Position numbers and translations under genes: made by a program. From assembly GCA_964462595.1 (NCBI GenBank), contig CAYWXM010000051.1:27150-91149 (forward strand): 64,000 nt of DNA. Direction: 5' to 3'. The notes beneath the pieces are model-generated. The model was given only the letters and a program-made list of their open reading frames with translations. It ran no database searches and had not been told where the DNA came from. Source of the DNA: SURF-21 sp964462595 (GTDB lineage: Bacteria > Actinomycetota > Geothermincolia > Geothermincolales > RBG-13-55-18). Below are positions 8,829-17,879 of the stretch, in pieces (positions within the stretch are counted from its first letter, which is position 1; each line of letters begins with the position of its first letter).

Positions 8829-9680
8829 ATGCACGTCGTCACCTCCCCGGTCGAGATAAAGGACATAGTAAACGAGGAGCGTGGGGCCGGAAGGGTGGTA
8901 GGCCTGGTGCCGACCATGGGTTTCTTCCACGAGGGCCATTTATCCCTCATGCGCGCTGCGAGACGGGAATGCGGCTTCGTGGTGGTAAGCCTTTTCGTCA
9001 ATCCCACCCAGTTCGGCCCCCACGAGGATCTCGAGGACTACCCGCGCGACCTGGAAAGGGACAAAAGTATGGCGGATGAGACAGGGGCTGACTGCATCTT
9101 CTATCCCGGCGTGGAGGATATGTATCCAGAGCCATATCGCACCTACATCGAGGTGGAAAAAGCAGGCGAGGTTCTATGTGGCGCCGCCCGACCCGGACAC
9201 TTCCGGGGCGTAGCCACGGTGGTTGCCAAGCTCTTCAACATCATCCCCGCCCGGCGTGCCTACTTCGGCCTCAAGGATGCCCAGCAGGTATGGGTGATCC
9301 GCAAGATGGTGGACGACCTGAACTTCGACGTCGAGATCGTGGCCTGTCCAACGGTGCGGGAGGACGATGGCCTGGCCATGAGCTCGCGCAACATATACCT
9401 GGGAGCGGAGGAACGCAAGGCGGCGTGCGTGCTCTACCGCTCGCTGCGGTGGGCCGAGGAGCAGGCAGGTAAGGGCGAACGTGACGCGGCCACCATCGTG
9501 GAGGGGATAAAGGGCCTCGTGGCAGAGGAGCCCCTGGTGCGGGCCGAGTACGTGGAGGCGGTCGACTGGGGGCGTCTCGAGGCGGTAAAGAAGCTGAAGG
9601 GAGAGGTGCTCATCGCTATCGCGGCGCGGGTGGGAAGGGCCCGCCTCATCGATAACGTCCTGCTGAACGTGAGGGGCTGA
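8829..9680 (+). CDS. panC: Pantothenate synthetase PanC
   Basis: Joins pantoate and beta-alanine with ATP to give pantothenate. Signature segments are VPTMGFFHEGHLSLMRAAR (HIGH-type nucleotide motif), VSLFVNPTQFGPHEDLEDYPRD, the PGHFRGVATVVAKLFNIIPA loop, YFGLKDAQQVWVIRKMV and the KMSKS-like MSSRNIYL region. Length (283 residues) is typical. Preceded by the DUF2520 gene with a 4-base gap and followed after 155 bases by panD. Confidence 0.95.
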   Translation: MHVVTSPVEIKDIVNEERGAGRVVGLVPTMGFFHEGHLSLMRAARRECGFVVVSLFVNPTQFGPHEDLEDYPRDLERDKSMADETGADCIFYPGVEDMYPEPYRTYIEVEKAGEVLCGAARPGHFRGVATVVAKLFNIIPARRAYFGLKDAQQVWVIRKMVDDLNFDVEIVACPTVREDDGLAMSSRNIYLGAEERKAACVLYRSLRWAEEQAGKGERDAATIVEGIKGLVAEEPLVRAEYVEAVDWGRLEAVKKLKGEVLIAIAARVGRARLIDNVLLNVRG

Positions 9681-9835
9681 CTCATCGCGAAAGAGGCGGC
9701 AACGCCTGCAGGAAGGAACGGGACCGGCACCCTGCTAGCGCGAGGCGAGTTGTGCTATATTTTTGTAAGAGGATAAATCGGGCCCTAGCTGCGGTTAATC
9801 CTGTGGAATAAAGGTAATAGCGAGGGAAAGTAGGC

Positions 9836-10225
9836 ATGACCATGCAACGGATGATGCTCAGGGGCAAGATACACAGGGCTACAATAACCGATGCGGATCT
9901 GCATTATATCGGTAGCATCACGATCGACAGGGAGCTTATGGATGCGGCGGGCCTTCTGGCCTACGAGAAGGTGATGGTGGTGGACATCGATAACGGGAGC
10001 CGCCTGGAGACTTACGTCATAACCGGTCAACCGGGGTCGGGGACCATCGCCATGAACGGCGCCGCGGCAAGGCTGATCCACAAGGGAGACACGGTGATCA
10101 TATTTTCCTTCGCCGTCGTTGACGAAGAGGAGGCGCGCAGCCTGAAGCCGCGGGTCGTTTATGTTGACGAGTTCAACCGCATCAGCAATATAGAAGATCA
10201 CGTCGCGGTGGATGACCTCTGCTGA
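9836..10225 (+). CDS. panD: Aspartate 1-decarboxylase PanD (pyruvoyl enzyme)
   Basis: Makes beta-alanine from aspartate for PanC. The protein is made as a proenzyme and cleaves itself between Gly and Ser in the YIGSITID segment (near residues 28-29), generating the pyruvoyl group. Other markers are the KIHRATIT start, the NGSRLETYVITG strand and the GTIAMNGAAARL loop. In-frame ATGs at 9836, 9842, 9851 and 9854 make the exact start uncertain; core PanD proteins start near MLRGKIHR, which would put initiation at 9854, but AGCGAGGGAAAG at 9820-9831 favours 9836. The 155-base gap before it contains no clear promoter. Confidence 0.94.
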   Translation: MTMQRMMLRGKIHRATITDADLHYIGSITIDRELMDAAGLLAYEKVMVVDIDNGSRLETYVITGQPGSGTIAMNGAAARLIHKGDTVIIFSFAVVDEEEARSLKPRVVYVDEFNRISNIEDHVAVDDLC

Positions 10226-10384
10226 ACGGTAAGGCCAGCCTGGTTCGGCAGGGGATCACCACCTTTTTATCGCGCCCTTACGGAGTCCCTCGGAAGCCTC
10301 CATGCCATATGGAACAGATCGCGGCAGCCAGGGGATGTACTGGACCTAATAACGCTTATGTGAAGCCAGGGGTGCTACGAAGGT

Positions 10385-11296
10385 ATGGATGATGTTGCAA
10401 AGAGAGTAGAAAATATCGCGCGGCTGCGCGAGGAACGCAAGGCCGTTATCCTCGCCCATAATTACCAGAGGCCGGAGGTGCAGGACGTCGCCGATTTCAC
10501 GGGCGATTCCCTGGGGCTGGCCCGCCAGGCCAGCGCCGTCGACGCCGGGATTATCGTGTTCTGCGGTGTCCACTTCATGGCGGAGACATCGGCCATCGTC
10601 AATCCGGAAAAGATAACCCTGCTGCCCGACCCCGGAGCGGGGTGCGCGCTGGCCGACACCATTACCCCGCAAGGGCTGATAGAGCTGAAGAAGAAACATC
10701 CCGGGGCCGTGGTGGTCACCTATGTCAATTCAACCGCCGCCGTGAAGGCGGAAAGCGATTACTGCTGCACTTCCGGCAATGCCGTTGAGGTCGTGCGCGC
10801 CATAGACGCGCCCGAGATCATCTTCACGCCCGACAGGAACCTGGGCAGTTACGTTCAGAAGGTCACGGGAAAGAAATTGATCATCTGGGAGGGTTGCTGC
10901 CCCGTTCACGATGACATCACGGTCGAGATGGTGCTGGAGCTCAAAAACGAGCATCCTTCGGCCCTGGTCGTGGCCCACCCCGAGTGCCGCTCCGAGGTGC
11001 TCGACCTGGCCGACGAGGTAGCCAGCACCTCCGGCATGTTCAGGGTGGTGGACAATTCCGATGCCGAGGAGGTTATCGTCCTCACCGAGGCAGGAATGGG
11101 GCATCCCCTGCGCAAGAGGTTCCCACGCAAGAGGTTTTTCTTCCCCAGGCAGGAGCCACTGTGCAAGGATATGAAACTCATCACCCTGGAGAAGGTGGAG
11201 AGGTCCCTGCGAGAACTGGAGCCAAGGGTTACGGTACCGGAGGATATCAGGCTCAAGGCCCTGCTGGCCGTGGAAAGGATGCTGGAGATAGGGTAG
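10385..11296 (+). CDS. nadA: Quinolinate synthase NadA ([4Fe-4S] enzyme)
   Basis: Condenses iminoaspartate with dihydroxyacetone phosphate to quinolinate. The opening ILAHNYQRPEVQDVADFTGDS and the VNSTAAVKAESDYCCTSGNA segment are characteristic. Cysteines suited to the [4Fe-4S] cluster lie in VFCGVHFMAE, in GCCPVHDDI and near the C-terminus in PLCKDMKLITLEKV. At 303 residues it is the short, thermophile-type NadA. It is followed by nadB and nadC in the classical order, so the three-gene de novo NAD branch is complete here. Confidence 0.95.
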   Translation: MDDVAKRVENIARLREERKAVILAHNYQRPEVQDVADFTGDSLGLARQASAVDAGIIVFCGVHFMAETSAIVNPEKITLLPDPGAGCALADTITPQGLIELKKKHPGAVVVTYVNSTAAVKAESDYCCTSGNAVEVVRAIDAPEIIFTPDRNLGSYVQKVTGKKLIIWEGCCPVHDDITVEMVLELKNEHPSALVVAHPECRSEVLDLADEVASTSGMFRVVDNSDAEEVIVLTEAGMGHPLRKRFPRKRFFFPRQEPLCKDMKLITLEKVERSLRELEPRVTVPEDIRLKALLAVERMLEIG

Positions 11297-11324
11297 CGCT
11301 GCCGTTACCCGGGAAAGGTATGCC

Positions 11325-12998
11325 GTGATCCCACGCTATCTCGTCGATTTCGACCTCGAAGACCTCTCCGGCGCGGGCTTCGACGTGGTGGTGGTGGGAA
11401 GCGGCGTCGCCGGCCTCTCCACCGCCCTGCGGGCGGCACGTCAATACAAGGTCGCCCTGCTCACCAAGACCACCCTCACCGTAACCGCGACCAGGATAGC
11501 CCAGGGAGGCATAGCTTCCGCTCTTGGCGCCGACGACAGCCCCGAGTTGCATTTTCAGGACACCATCAGGGCGGGAAAGGGCCTGTGCGAGGAGGACGCC
11601 GTGTGGACCCTGGTACGCGAGGGTCCCATGCGTATAACCGAGCTCATCGAGGAGGTCGGCGCCCACTTCGATTGCGTGGAGGGCCATCTGGACCTGACCA
11701 TCGAGGGAGGCCATTCCAGGAGGCGGGTCGCCCACGCGCAGGGAGATGCCACCGGCAGTGAGCTGGAGGCCAGCCTGACGCGGCGGCTCCTGTACAACAA
11801 ACGCCTGGACATTTTCGAGAATTATTTCGTCATCGACCTGCTTACTCTGGATGGCCGCTGTGTGGGGGTCCTGGGGATGGATACCGAAGACGGTACGATA
11901 AATTACTTTCACGCGCCGGTCGTCGTGCTGGCCATGGGCGGCATGGGCCAGTTATATCCGGTTACGACCAACCCGGAGATATGCACCGGGGACGGGGTGC
12001 CCATGGCCTTGCGCGCGGGAGCCGAGGTCTCAGACCTGGAGTTCCTGCAGTTCCACCCGACATCGTTGCACCTGCCGGAGACGCCGCGCTGGTTGATAAG
12101 CGAAGCCTTGCGGGGTGAGGGGGCGATAATAATCGACCATGCGGGAAAGAGGGTCATGGAGGGGGTACACCCCCTGAAGGACCTGGCGCCCCGCGACACG
12201 GTGGTCAACGAGATGGTGCGCATGATGAAAGAGCAGGAAATCGACCACCTGTTCCTCGACGCCACGCACATCCCGGCGGACAAACTGAAGGAGCGCTTCC
12301 CCACCATATACAGGCATTGCATAGAGGCCGGGGTGGATATCACCCAGGTGCCCATACCGGTCTCCCCCGCCGCCCATTATATGAGCGGCGGCATCGTGAC
12401 CGACCTGCGTGGAAGGACGCGGGTGAAAGGCCTTTTCGCATGTGGCGAGGTCGCGTGCACCGGTGTTCACGGGGCGAACCGGCTTGCTTCCAACTCCCTC
12501 CTGGAAGGGCTGGTCTTCAGCTGGCGTATCATGCAGGAGCTGCCGCGCGAGATCGAAAAGGGCGCCGGAAGGCTGGAAAAGGTCGGCGGGGTTAAGTACG
12601 GGAGGGAGAGAAGCGTCCTTTCGGTGGAGATAAGCCTGCTGCGGCGTTTTCTGCAACAGATGATGATGGATTACGTGGGATTCCGCAGGAGCGAGGAGGG
12701 GCTGGCCGAAGCCGGGAGGTTTCTGAACAAGAACCTCGAGGTGCTGCAGGGTGGATATCTGGACACCCGGGGGTTCGAGATACAGAACATGATCACGCTG
12801 GCAGTACTAATGGTAAGGGCCGCGCTCCTGCGCGAGGAGAGCAGGGGATGCCACTACCGGGTGGATTACCCCGGACAGGCGGAGTTCTGGCGCAAGCATA
12901 TAGTATTCAGCTTGAACGGCGGCGATATCGGCTACGAGCTCAGGTCGGTCGGCAACCTGGTCGATTCGGGCTACCGGAACGAGTCCGAACCAGAGTGA
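11325..12998 (+). CDS. nadB: L-aspartate oxidase NadB
   Basis: FAD enzyme that oxidises aspartate to iminoaspartate for NadA. The FAD-binding motif VVVGSGVAGLSTALRAAR sits at about residues 22-40, followed by the ARIAQGGIAS flavin loop, the EGGHSRRRVAHAQGDATG active-site segment, QFHPTSL, and the HYMSGGIVTDLRGRT and GEVACTGVHGANRLASNSLLEGLVF motifs shared with succinate dehydrogenase flavoproteins. The C-terminal helical domain is complete (557 residues). Start is GTG 11325; GGAAAGG upstream is weak. The gene context separates it from SdhA and FrdA. Confidence 0.95.
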   Translation: MIPRYLVDFDLEDLSGAGFDVVVVGSGVAGLSTALRAARQYKVALLTKTTLTVTATRIAQGGIASALGADDSPELHFQDTIRAGKGLCEEDAVWTLVREGPMRITELIEEVGAHFDCVEGHLDLTIEGGHSRRRVAHAQGDATGSELEASLTRRLLYNKRLDIFENYFVIDLLTLDGRCVGVLGMDTEDGTINYFHAPVVVLAMGGMGQLYPVTTNPEICTGDGVPMALRAGAEVSDLEFLQFHPTSLHLPETPRWLISEALRGEGAIIIDHAGKRVMEGVHPLKDLAPRDTVVNEMVRMMKEQEIDHLFLDATHIPADKLKERFPTIYRHCIEAGVDITQVPIPVSPAAHYMSGGIVTDLRGRTRVKGLFACGEVACTGVHGANRLASNSLLEGLVFSWRIMQELPREIEKGAGRLEKVGGVKYGRERSVLSVEISLLRRFLQQMMMDYVGFRRSEEGLAEAGRFLNKNLEVLQGGYLDTRGFEIQNMITLAVLMVRAALLREESRGCHYRVDYPGQAEFWRKHIVFSLNGGDIGYELRSVGNLVDSGYRNESEPE

Positions 12999-13104
12999 GA
13001 AAGATACCGCCATCCCGGGATCCGGGCACGAGCCGTGCAGGGACGGCAGGACGCAGGGGCCGGCTTCAGGGCCTCCGATAGCCGCGGCAGAGGAGTCAAG
13101 GGTT

Positions 13105-13953
13105 ATGGACGAGGATTTCCGGCGTATATGCATGGAGGCGGTGAGAAGGGCCCTCGACGAGGACCTGCAGAGCCAGGGCGATATAACCTCCCGGGCTCTT
13201 ATCTCTCCCGGCGCCAGGGGCCGGGGGCGTATCGTCATGCGCGAAGCGGGGGTCGTAGCAGGCCTTCCCCTCGCCTCCATGGTCTTCAGGCTGCTCGACA
13301 ACAAGGCCGGTTTCCAGACCCTGGTCAGTGATGGAGACCATCTACCCGCTGCACGCGAGATAGCAGTGGTGGAAGGGTCCGTCCTGACCATTCTGGAGGG
13401 GGAGAGGACCGCATTGAACTTCCTGCAGCGCCTGTCGGGTATCGCCACGCTAACGTCTCTCTTCGTTGCGGCCGCCTCGCCACACGGCGCGGCCATTCTG
13501 GATACCCGCAAGACCACTCCCGGACTGCGCAGCCTCGAGAAGTACGCCGTAAGAGCCGGGGGAGGCAGGAACCACCGTTTCGGCCTCTACGACGCCATCC
13601 TGATCAAGGACAACCACGTAGCGGCAGTAGGAGGCACGGCCAGGGCGGTTGAGCTGGCACGGGAAAGCGCGGGGGAAGGTTCGACCGTCGAGGTCGAGGT
13701 GCAGCGCCTGGCCGATCTGGAGGAAGCCATACGTGCCGGGGCTGACGTGGTCATGCTCGACAACATGAGCGCGGAGGAGGTAGGGGAGGCGGTGCGGAAC
13801 GCGCGGGGCAGGGTGACATTGGAGGCCTCGGGCGGAATAAGCCTGGATAACGTGGCCGCTTATGCCACGACCGGAGTCGATCTCATCTCGGTAGGCGCCC
13901 TGACCCACAGTGCAAGAGCCCTGGACATAGCGCTGGACCTGCAGCCTCTGTAA
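13105..13953 (+). CDS. nadC: Nicotinate-nucleotide pyrophosphorylase (carboxylating) NadC
   Basis: Converts quinolinate and PRPP to nicotinate mononucleotide. Family segments: ALDEDLQSQGDITSRAL near the N-terminus, ERTALNFLQRLSGIAT, LDTRKTTPGLRSLEKYAVRAGGGRNHRFGLYDAILIKDNH (PRPP and quinolinate binding), EVEVQRLADLEEAIRAGADVVMLDNM and the final LEASGGISLDNV...GVDLISVGALTHS. Complete length, 282 residues. A stretch of 106 bases separates it from nadB; no promoter is obvious there, so it is probably part of the nadAB transcript. Confidence 0.95.
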   Translation: MDEDFRRICMEAVRRALDEDLQSQGDITSRALISPGARGRGRIVMREAGVVAGLPLASMVFRLLDNKAGFQTLVSDGDHLPAAREIAVVEGSVLTILEGERTALNFLQRLSGIATLTSLFVAAASPHGAAILDTRKTTPGLRSLEKYAVRAGGGRNHRFGLYDAILIKDNHVAAVGGTARAVELARESAGEGSTVEVEVQRLADLEEAIRAGADVVMLDNMSAEEVGEAVRNARGRVTLEASGGISLDNVAAYATTGVDLISVGALTHSARALDIALDLQPL

Positions 13954-14259
13954 GCGGGGAGGGGATAGCGGGTGACGGCGACAGGTATCGGGTACCTGCA
14001 TTTCACTCCGGACTCTCTCCGGGAATGAAGGAGAGTGGGTTTATCGCCCGCGGAGTCGGGCGGGAGGCAATGGGAGTGATATGGAACGAAGACTTGCGGG
14101 CAGACCGGCGGGCTATGGCACGAAGCTCGATGCGCGGACGGGCGGGTTGTTAAGCGGGGCGGGGGCAGCGGGTGGCGGGGAGCTCGTAGTTCTAGGATAA
14201 TAAGTGAGGCCTTCGCTTGTGAGGGTCAGGCGTCCCGAAACGGCAAATGGAGGTCCATC
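13954..14259 (+). other. Intergenic region between nadC and coaX
   Basis: About 306 bases without a convincing gene. It holds a modest hairpin (CTCTCC at 14015-14020 with GGAGAG at 14030-14035) followed by a G and T run that is too poor for a confident terminator, then GC-rich sequence up to the coaX ribosome binding site. No recognised riboswitch was seen. Confidence 0.4.
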
Positions 14260-15033
14260 ATGCTTTTGGCGATCGACGTCGGGAACACACAGACGGTGAT
14301 CGGTGCCTACCACGGGAGCGAACTGGTGGGGCACTGGAGGATATCCACGGACTCCAATAAGACCGGCGACGAGCTGGCTCTTTACTACCAGGGCTTTCTT
14401 ATGCTCAAGGGCCTTTCCTTCGCGGGTTTCGATGCCGTGATCATCTCTTCCGTCGTCCCCCTGGCCACCATGGCCCTGGAACACATGACCAGGGAATACT
14501 GGGATTTTGAGCCGCTGATCGTGGGCGTGAACATCGATGCTGGCATCCCCATCCTCATCGAAAACCCCGGCGAGGTGGGTCCCGACCGCCTGGTGAACGC
14601 CGTAGCCGCCTACGAAAGGTACGGGGGTCCGTGTATCGTAGTCGATTTCGGCACCGCCACGACCTTCGATGTCATATCGGCCCGGGGAGAGTACCTGGGC
14701 GGGGCGATAGCACCGGGGATCGAGATATCCACCCAGGCTCTCTTCAGGGAGGCCGCGCGCCTGGCGCGCGTGGAGTTTCACCGCCCACCCGCTGTCATCG
14801 GCAAGAACACCAGCATGAGCCTGCAGTCGGGTATCGTCTTCGGCTTCGCGGGGCAGGTGGACCGCGTGGTAGAGCTCATGCGGGAGGAGTTGGGAGAGGA
14901 GTCAACGGTGGTGGCGACGGGGGGCCTGGCGGAGGTGGTGGTATCTGAATGCCGCACGGTGCAATATAACGACCAGCTGCTCACGCTGCATGGCCTGCGC
15001 TTGATATACGAGCGCGAGAAAGGCGGGACATAG
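14260..15033 (+). CDS. coaX: Type III pantothenate kinase CoaX
   Basis: First step of coenzyme A synthesis from pantothenate, using an ASKHA-fold kinase. Evidence: N-terminal LLAIDVGNTQTVIGAYHG (phosphate-1 motif with DxGNT), the GPDRLVNAVAAYERYGGPCIVVDFGTATTFD segment (GxDR and phosphate-2), EYLGGAIAPGIEISTQALF and KNTSMSLQSGIVFGFAGQVD. Start ATG 14260 follows GGAGGTCCATC. 257 residues is typical. It lies at the end of the pan/nad block, so the route from aspartate and pantoate to phosphopantothenate is largely encoded together; panB is not in the window. Confidence 0.94.
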   Translation: MLLAIDVGNTQTVIGAYHGSELVGHWRISTDSNKTGDELALYYQGFLMLKGLSFAGFDAVIISSVVPLATMALEHMTREYWDFEPLIVGVNIDAGIPILIENPGEVGPDRLVNAVAAYERYGGPCIVVDFGTATTFDVISARGEYLGGAIAPGIEISTQALFREAARLARVEFHRPPAVIGKNTSMSLQSGIVFGFAGQVDRVVELMREELGEESTVVATGGLAEVVVSECRTVQYNDQLLTLHGLRLIYEREKGGT

Positions 15034-15091
15034 GGTTGCCACGAGCTGGCGTCGGCCTCGGGCGATGGGGTCGGTTCAGGTCCTGCCATTC

Positions 15092-15106
15092 CGCTCCCTG
15101 GGAGCG
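15092..15106. repeat. Inverted repeat CGCTCCC-T-GGGAGCG
   Basis: Seven-base perfect inverted repeat between coaX and the ATPase promoter, with TTC before and GAAAC after. There is no T run, so it is a weak terminator candidate; it could equally be a protein-binding site. Confidence 0.3.
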
Positions 15107-15176
15107 AAACGCAAGGGCTTGCTCCACTCGACGGGGAACGGATAAGGGCTTTGTGATCGTTAACACCGCAGCTTTA

Positions 15177-15205
15177 TTGACATGTATTAACCCTGCATAT
15201 ATTAT
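15177..15205 (+). promoter_or_regulatory. Sigma-70-type promoter of the V-type ATPase operon
   Basis: TTGACA at 15177-15182 and TATTAT at 15200-15205 separated by exactly 17 bases, in an AT-rich pocket of an otherwise GC-rich region. The predicted start of transcription is near 15212, giving a leader of about 93 bases before the first ATPase gene. Confidence 0.72.
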
Positions 15206-15304
15206 GTTACGGGATTGTTAGAAGGCCAGTTTTTGAGCCGAAAAACAATGCGATCAGCAGGATAATAAGGACCGGCCAGAATCGAAGCAAGAGGTCGAAA
15301 CAGC

Positions 15305-15745
15305 ATGGCAGGATCAAAGGATAAGGCGGAAAAAGCCAAAGCCGGTAAATCCCCCAAGCCAAAGAAAGTCGACAGGCATATATCGGACCAGCTGGAAGAG
15401 AAATTCGTAGGGACAAGGACCGAGGTCTTCAGTCGCATATCCATCAAGGAAGCAGAGATCCGCACCAAGACCAGCGCCGAAAGGGCCAAGGCGGAACGGC
15501 TGATAGAGGACGCCAAAGGGCAAGCCGCCACCATCAAGCGCAAAGCCACCCTGGAGGAAATCGGAAAAGACCTGTATACGAAGATTATCGATGCCGCCCG
15601 TGAGGAGGTAGGCGAGATAGAGAAAGCCACCGCTAGGGACATCGCCGAGGTAGAGAAAACCGGCGAGAAAAACCTGGAACTGGCGGTGGATTTTATCGTA
15701 GGGGCGGTGATCGCCACCGGGAAAAGTGCCGCGCGGCCATCCTGA
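15305..15745 (+). CDS. V-type ATP synthase peripheral-stalk subunit G/H (NtpF/AhaH-like)
   Basis: 146-residue protein with a Lys-rich N-terminus and one long charged coiled coil of heptads (about residues 45-130: KEAEIRTKTSAERAKAERLIEDAK and on), ending in the LELAVDFIVGAVIA helix that resembles the NtpF/AhaH C-terminus. It should pair with subunit E to form the peripheral stalk that holds the catalytic head still. Identification rests on composition and on its place as first gene of the operon, exactly where ntpF/ahaH sits in other bacterial V/A-ATPase operons; it is about 40 residues longer than usual. Confidence 0.75.
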   Translation: MAGSKDKAEKAKAGKSPKPKKVDRHISDQLEEKFVGTRTEVFSRISIKEAEIRTKTSAERAKAERLIEDAKGQAATIKRKATLEEIGKDLYTKIIDAAREEVGEIEKATARDIAEVEKTGEKNLELAVDFIVGAVIATGKSAARPS

Positions 15746-15850
15746 GCGGAGATCCTTGACGGCATGCACTGGAAGACGGCGCGGGAGATCATCCGGATCA
15801 TGGCCGCGATCAGAGCGGGCATGGAAGTGGAGCGATAGAGGGAGACTGAT

Positions 15851-17878
15851 ATGTTACTGACGATGTCGAAAGTGGAGATCGTGGGGGTGAAAACCCTCTT
15901 CTTCCAGGTGCTGGAAACCCTTCAGGACCTGGGTACGCTCCATCTCGAGGACATCACCAAGAAGAAGGGTCCGCGTTACGCTGACCTTATCCCCATGGAG
16001 ATGGACCCGGCGCTGGAGGAGGAGCGTAACCTGCTGCAGAACCTGGCCATGCGCAACAACTCCATACTCTCCGAGTTGGCGCCCCCGAGAGAAAGGGTCG
16101 CCCGCAGCTTGCTCGAGGAGAAATACCGCTCCTTCCAGGGCAAGACGCTCGGGGATATCTCGGCCATGGTCGAGGAGGAGGAGAGCAGCACCAGGGAGCT
16201 TATCGCCTACAAGAACGAGCTGGAAGTGGAGATGTCCCGCCTCTCCAAGTACGAGCCCATCATCAAAAAAGTCTATCCACTGGCCAGCAAGGTCACCGCC
16301 ACCGAGCAATACACCTCCATAGCCCTGCTCATCGAGGAGCGTTACAGGCAGGTGCTCGATTATATCGAGAAGGAGTTGGAGAAGATAACCGGCGGGCAAT
16401 GCGAGGTTTTCTCGGCCCGCGTGGACGAGAACACCCACGCCGCTATCCTGGTCTTTCACAAGCGCTTCTCCGAGCAGGTGCATAACTTCCTGGCCACGGA
16501 GAACGTCAACCAGGTGAGGTTGCCGACCGAGCTTGCGGACAAGCCCTACGACGAGGCCCTCAAGGAGATCGAGGCCCGTTACAAGGAGATACCCCCCAAG
16601 CTGAAGAAGGTCAAGGAAGACCTGGAAAATATCTCCAACGAATGGTATTCAACCCTGGTGGCGCTGAAGGATTATCTCGCCGACCGTGTCGAATCGCTCA
16701 ATGCCATCCCCAAGTTCGGCCAGAGCGGCCACGTCTTCGTGATCACGGGATGGATGCCCTCGGACAAAGTGGACGAGACACGCAAGATACTGGAGGAAAA
16801 ATTCGCGGGCAAGGTGGAGTTGACCGAGGAGATACCCACCCATGCCGAGATAGACGAGGCGCCGACGGCCTTGAAGAACCCGGCGGCGGTCAAGCCCTTC
16901 GAGTTCATCTACCTCCTCATCAATCCGCCCAAGTACGGATACCTCGACCCCACCTTCCTGGTGGCTATTTTCTTCCCCATTCTTTTCGGGTTCATGCTGG
17001 GGGACATGGGGTACGGGCTGGTGCTCTTCGGGCTGGCTTTGCTCCTGAAACGCATATTGAAGAAGAGGGAGACGCGCAGCCTGTTTTTCGGTCTTTTCGC
17101 GAACGTGCTGCTTATCTGTTCCATCTCGACCTTTATATTCGGGTTGCTCTACTTCGAGTTTTTCGGCGACCTGCTCATACGGCTGTTCGGCTGGAAGGAC
17201 GCCGCGGGGCATCTCGAGGTGCAGTGGGTGTGGGGCTATATCAACGTCAACGGGGTTGAAGAACCCTGGGGATGGCCGCTGGAGCGCATCGCCCAGGCCA
17301 ACGCGGGCATGTTCAAGCTCCTGCTCATCGCGGTCATCTTCATCGGTGTGTTGCACATGGGCAGCGCCCTGGTGATAGGTATGATAGACGGGATAAGGCA
17401 CAAGGACCGCAAACACGTCATAGAGAAGGCCGGCTATCTTATGTTCATCCTGGGCCTGGTGGTCATCTTCGGCAGCCTGTGGGGGCTCAAGAGCGTCAAG
17501 GGCGTGGCGGTACCCCTGGGGGCGGTGATGTCCGTGGTGGGCGTGGGCATGGCCGGGTATGGCGGGGGGTTCGGCGGCGGTCTGGAGGCCGCCCTGACCT
17601 TCGGCAACCTGCTTTCCTACGCCCGTCTCTACGGCATCGGGCTGGCCTCGGTCATCCTGGCCGAAGTGGCCAACGAGCTGGGGGCGGAGTTCGGATCCGG
17701 GGCGATGATAATCCTGGGGATCATCGTCGCGGCCCTCATACATACGCTGAACCTGGCGCTGGGAGTGCTCAGCCCGTCCATACAATCCCTGCGTCTGAAC
17801 ATGGTGGAAAGCTTTACTAAATTTTACCAGGCAGCGGATGTTGTTTACAAGCCGTTCAAACGATCGGGAGGTGAATAG
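15851..17878 (+). CDS. V-type ATP synthase subunit I (a-subunit, ion half-channel)
   Basis: 675 residues: an N-terminal cytoplasmic half of about 350 residues with coiled-coil arms that bind the peripheral stalks, then a membrane half with about seven helices (for example LVAIFFPILFGFMLGDMGYGLVLFGLALLL, LFFGLFANVLLICSISTFIFGLLYFEFF). The half-channel region with GNLLSYARLYGIGLASVILAEVANEL contains the essential membrane Arg (SYARLYGIGLA) that faces the Glu of the rotor ring. The gene starts at ATG 15851 after GAGGGAGACTG and ends one base before the subunit K start. Confidence 0.92.
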   Translation: MLLTMSKVEIVGVKTLFFQVLETLQDLGTLHLEDITKKKGPRYADLIPMEMDPALEEERNLLQNLAMRNNSILSELAPPRERVARSLLEEKYRSFQGKTLGDISAMVEEEESSTRELIAYKNELEVEMSRLSKYEPIIKKVYPLASKVTATEQYTSIALLIEERYRQVLDYIEKELEKITGGQCEVFSARVDENTHAAILVFHKRFSEQVHNFLATENVNQVRLPTELADKPYDEALKEIEARYKEIPPKLKKVKEDLENISNEWYSTLVALKDYLADRVESLNAIPKFGQSGHVFVITGWMPSDKVDETRKILEEKFAGKVELTEEIPTHAEIDEAPTALKNPAAVKPFEFIYLLINPPKYGYLDPTFLVAIFFPILFGFMLGDMGYGLVLFGLALLLKRILKKRETRSLFFGLFANVLLICSISTFIFGLLYFEFFGDLLIRLFGWKDAAGHLEVQWVWGYINVNGVEEPWGWPLERIAQANAGMFKLLLIAVIFIGVLHMGSALVIGMIDGIRHKDRKHVIEKAGYLMFILGLVVIFGSLWGLKSVKGVAVPLGAVMSVVGVGMAGYGGGFGGGLEAALTFGNLLSYARLYGIGLASVILAEVANELGAEFGSGAMIILGIIVAALIHTLNLALGVLSPSIQSLRLNMVESFTKFYQAADVVYKPFKRSGGE

Positions 17879-17879
17879 T

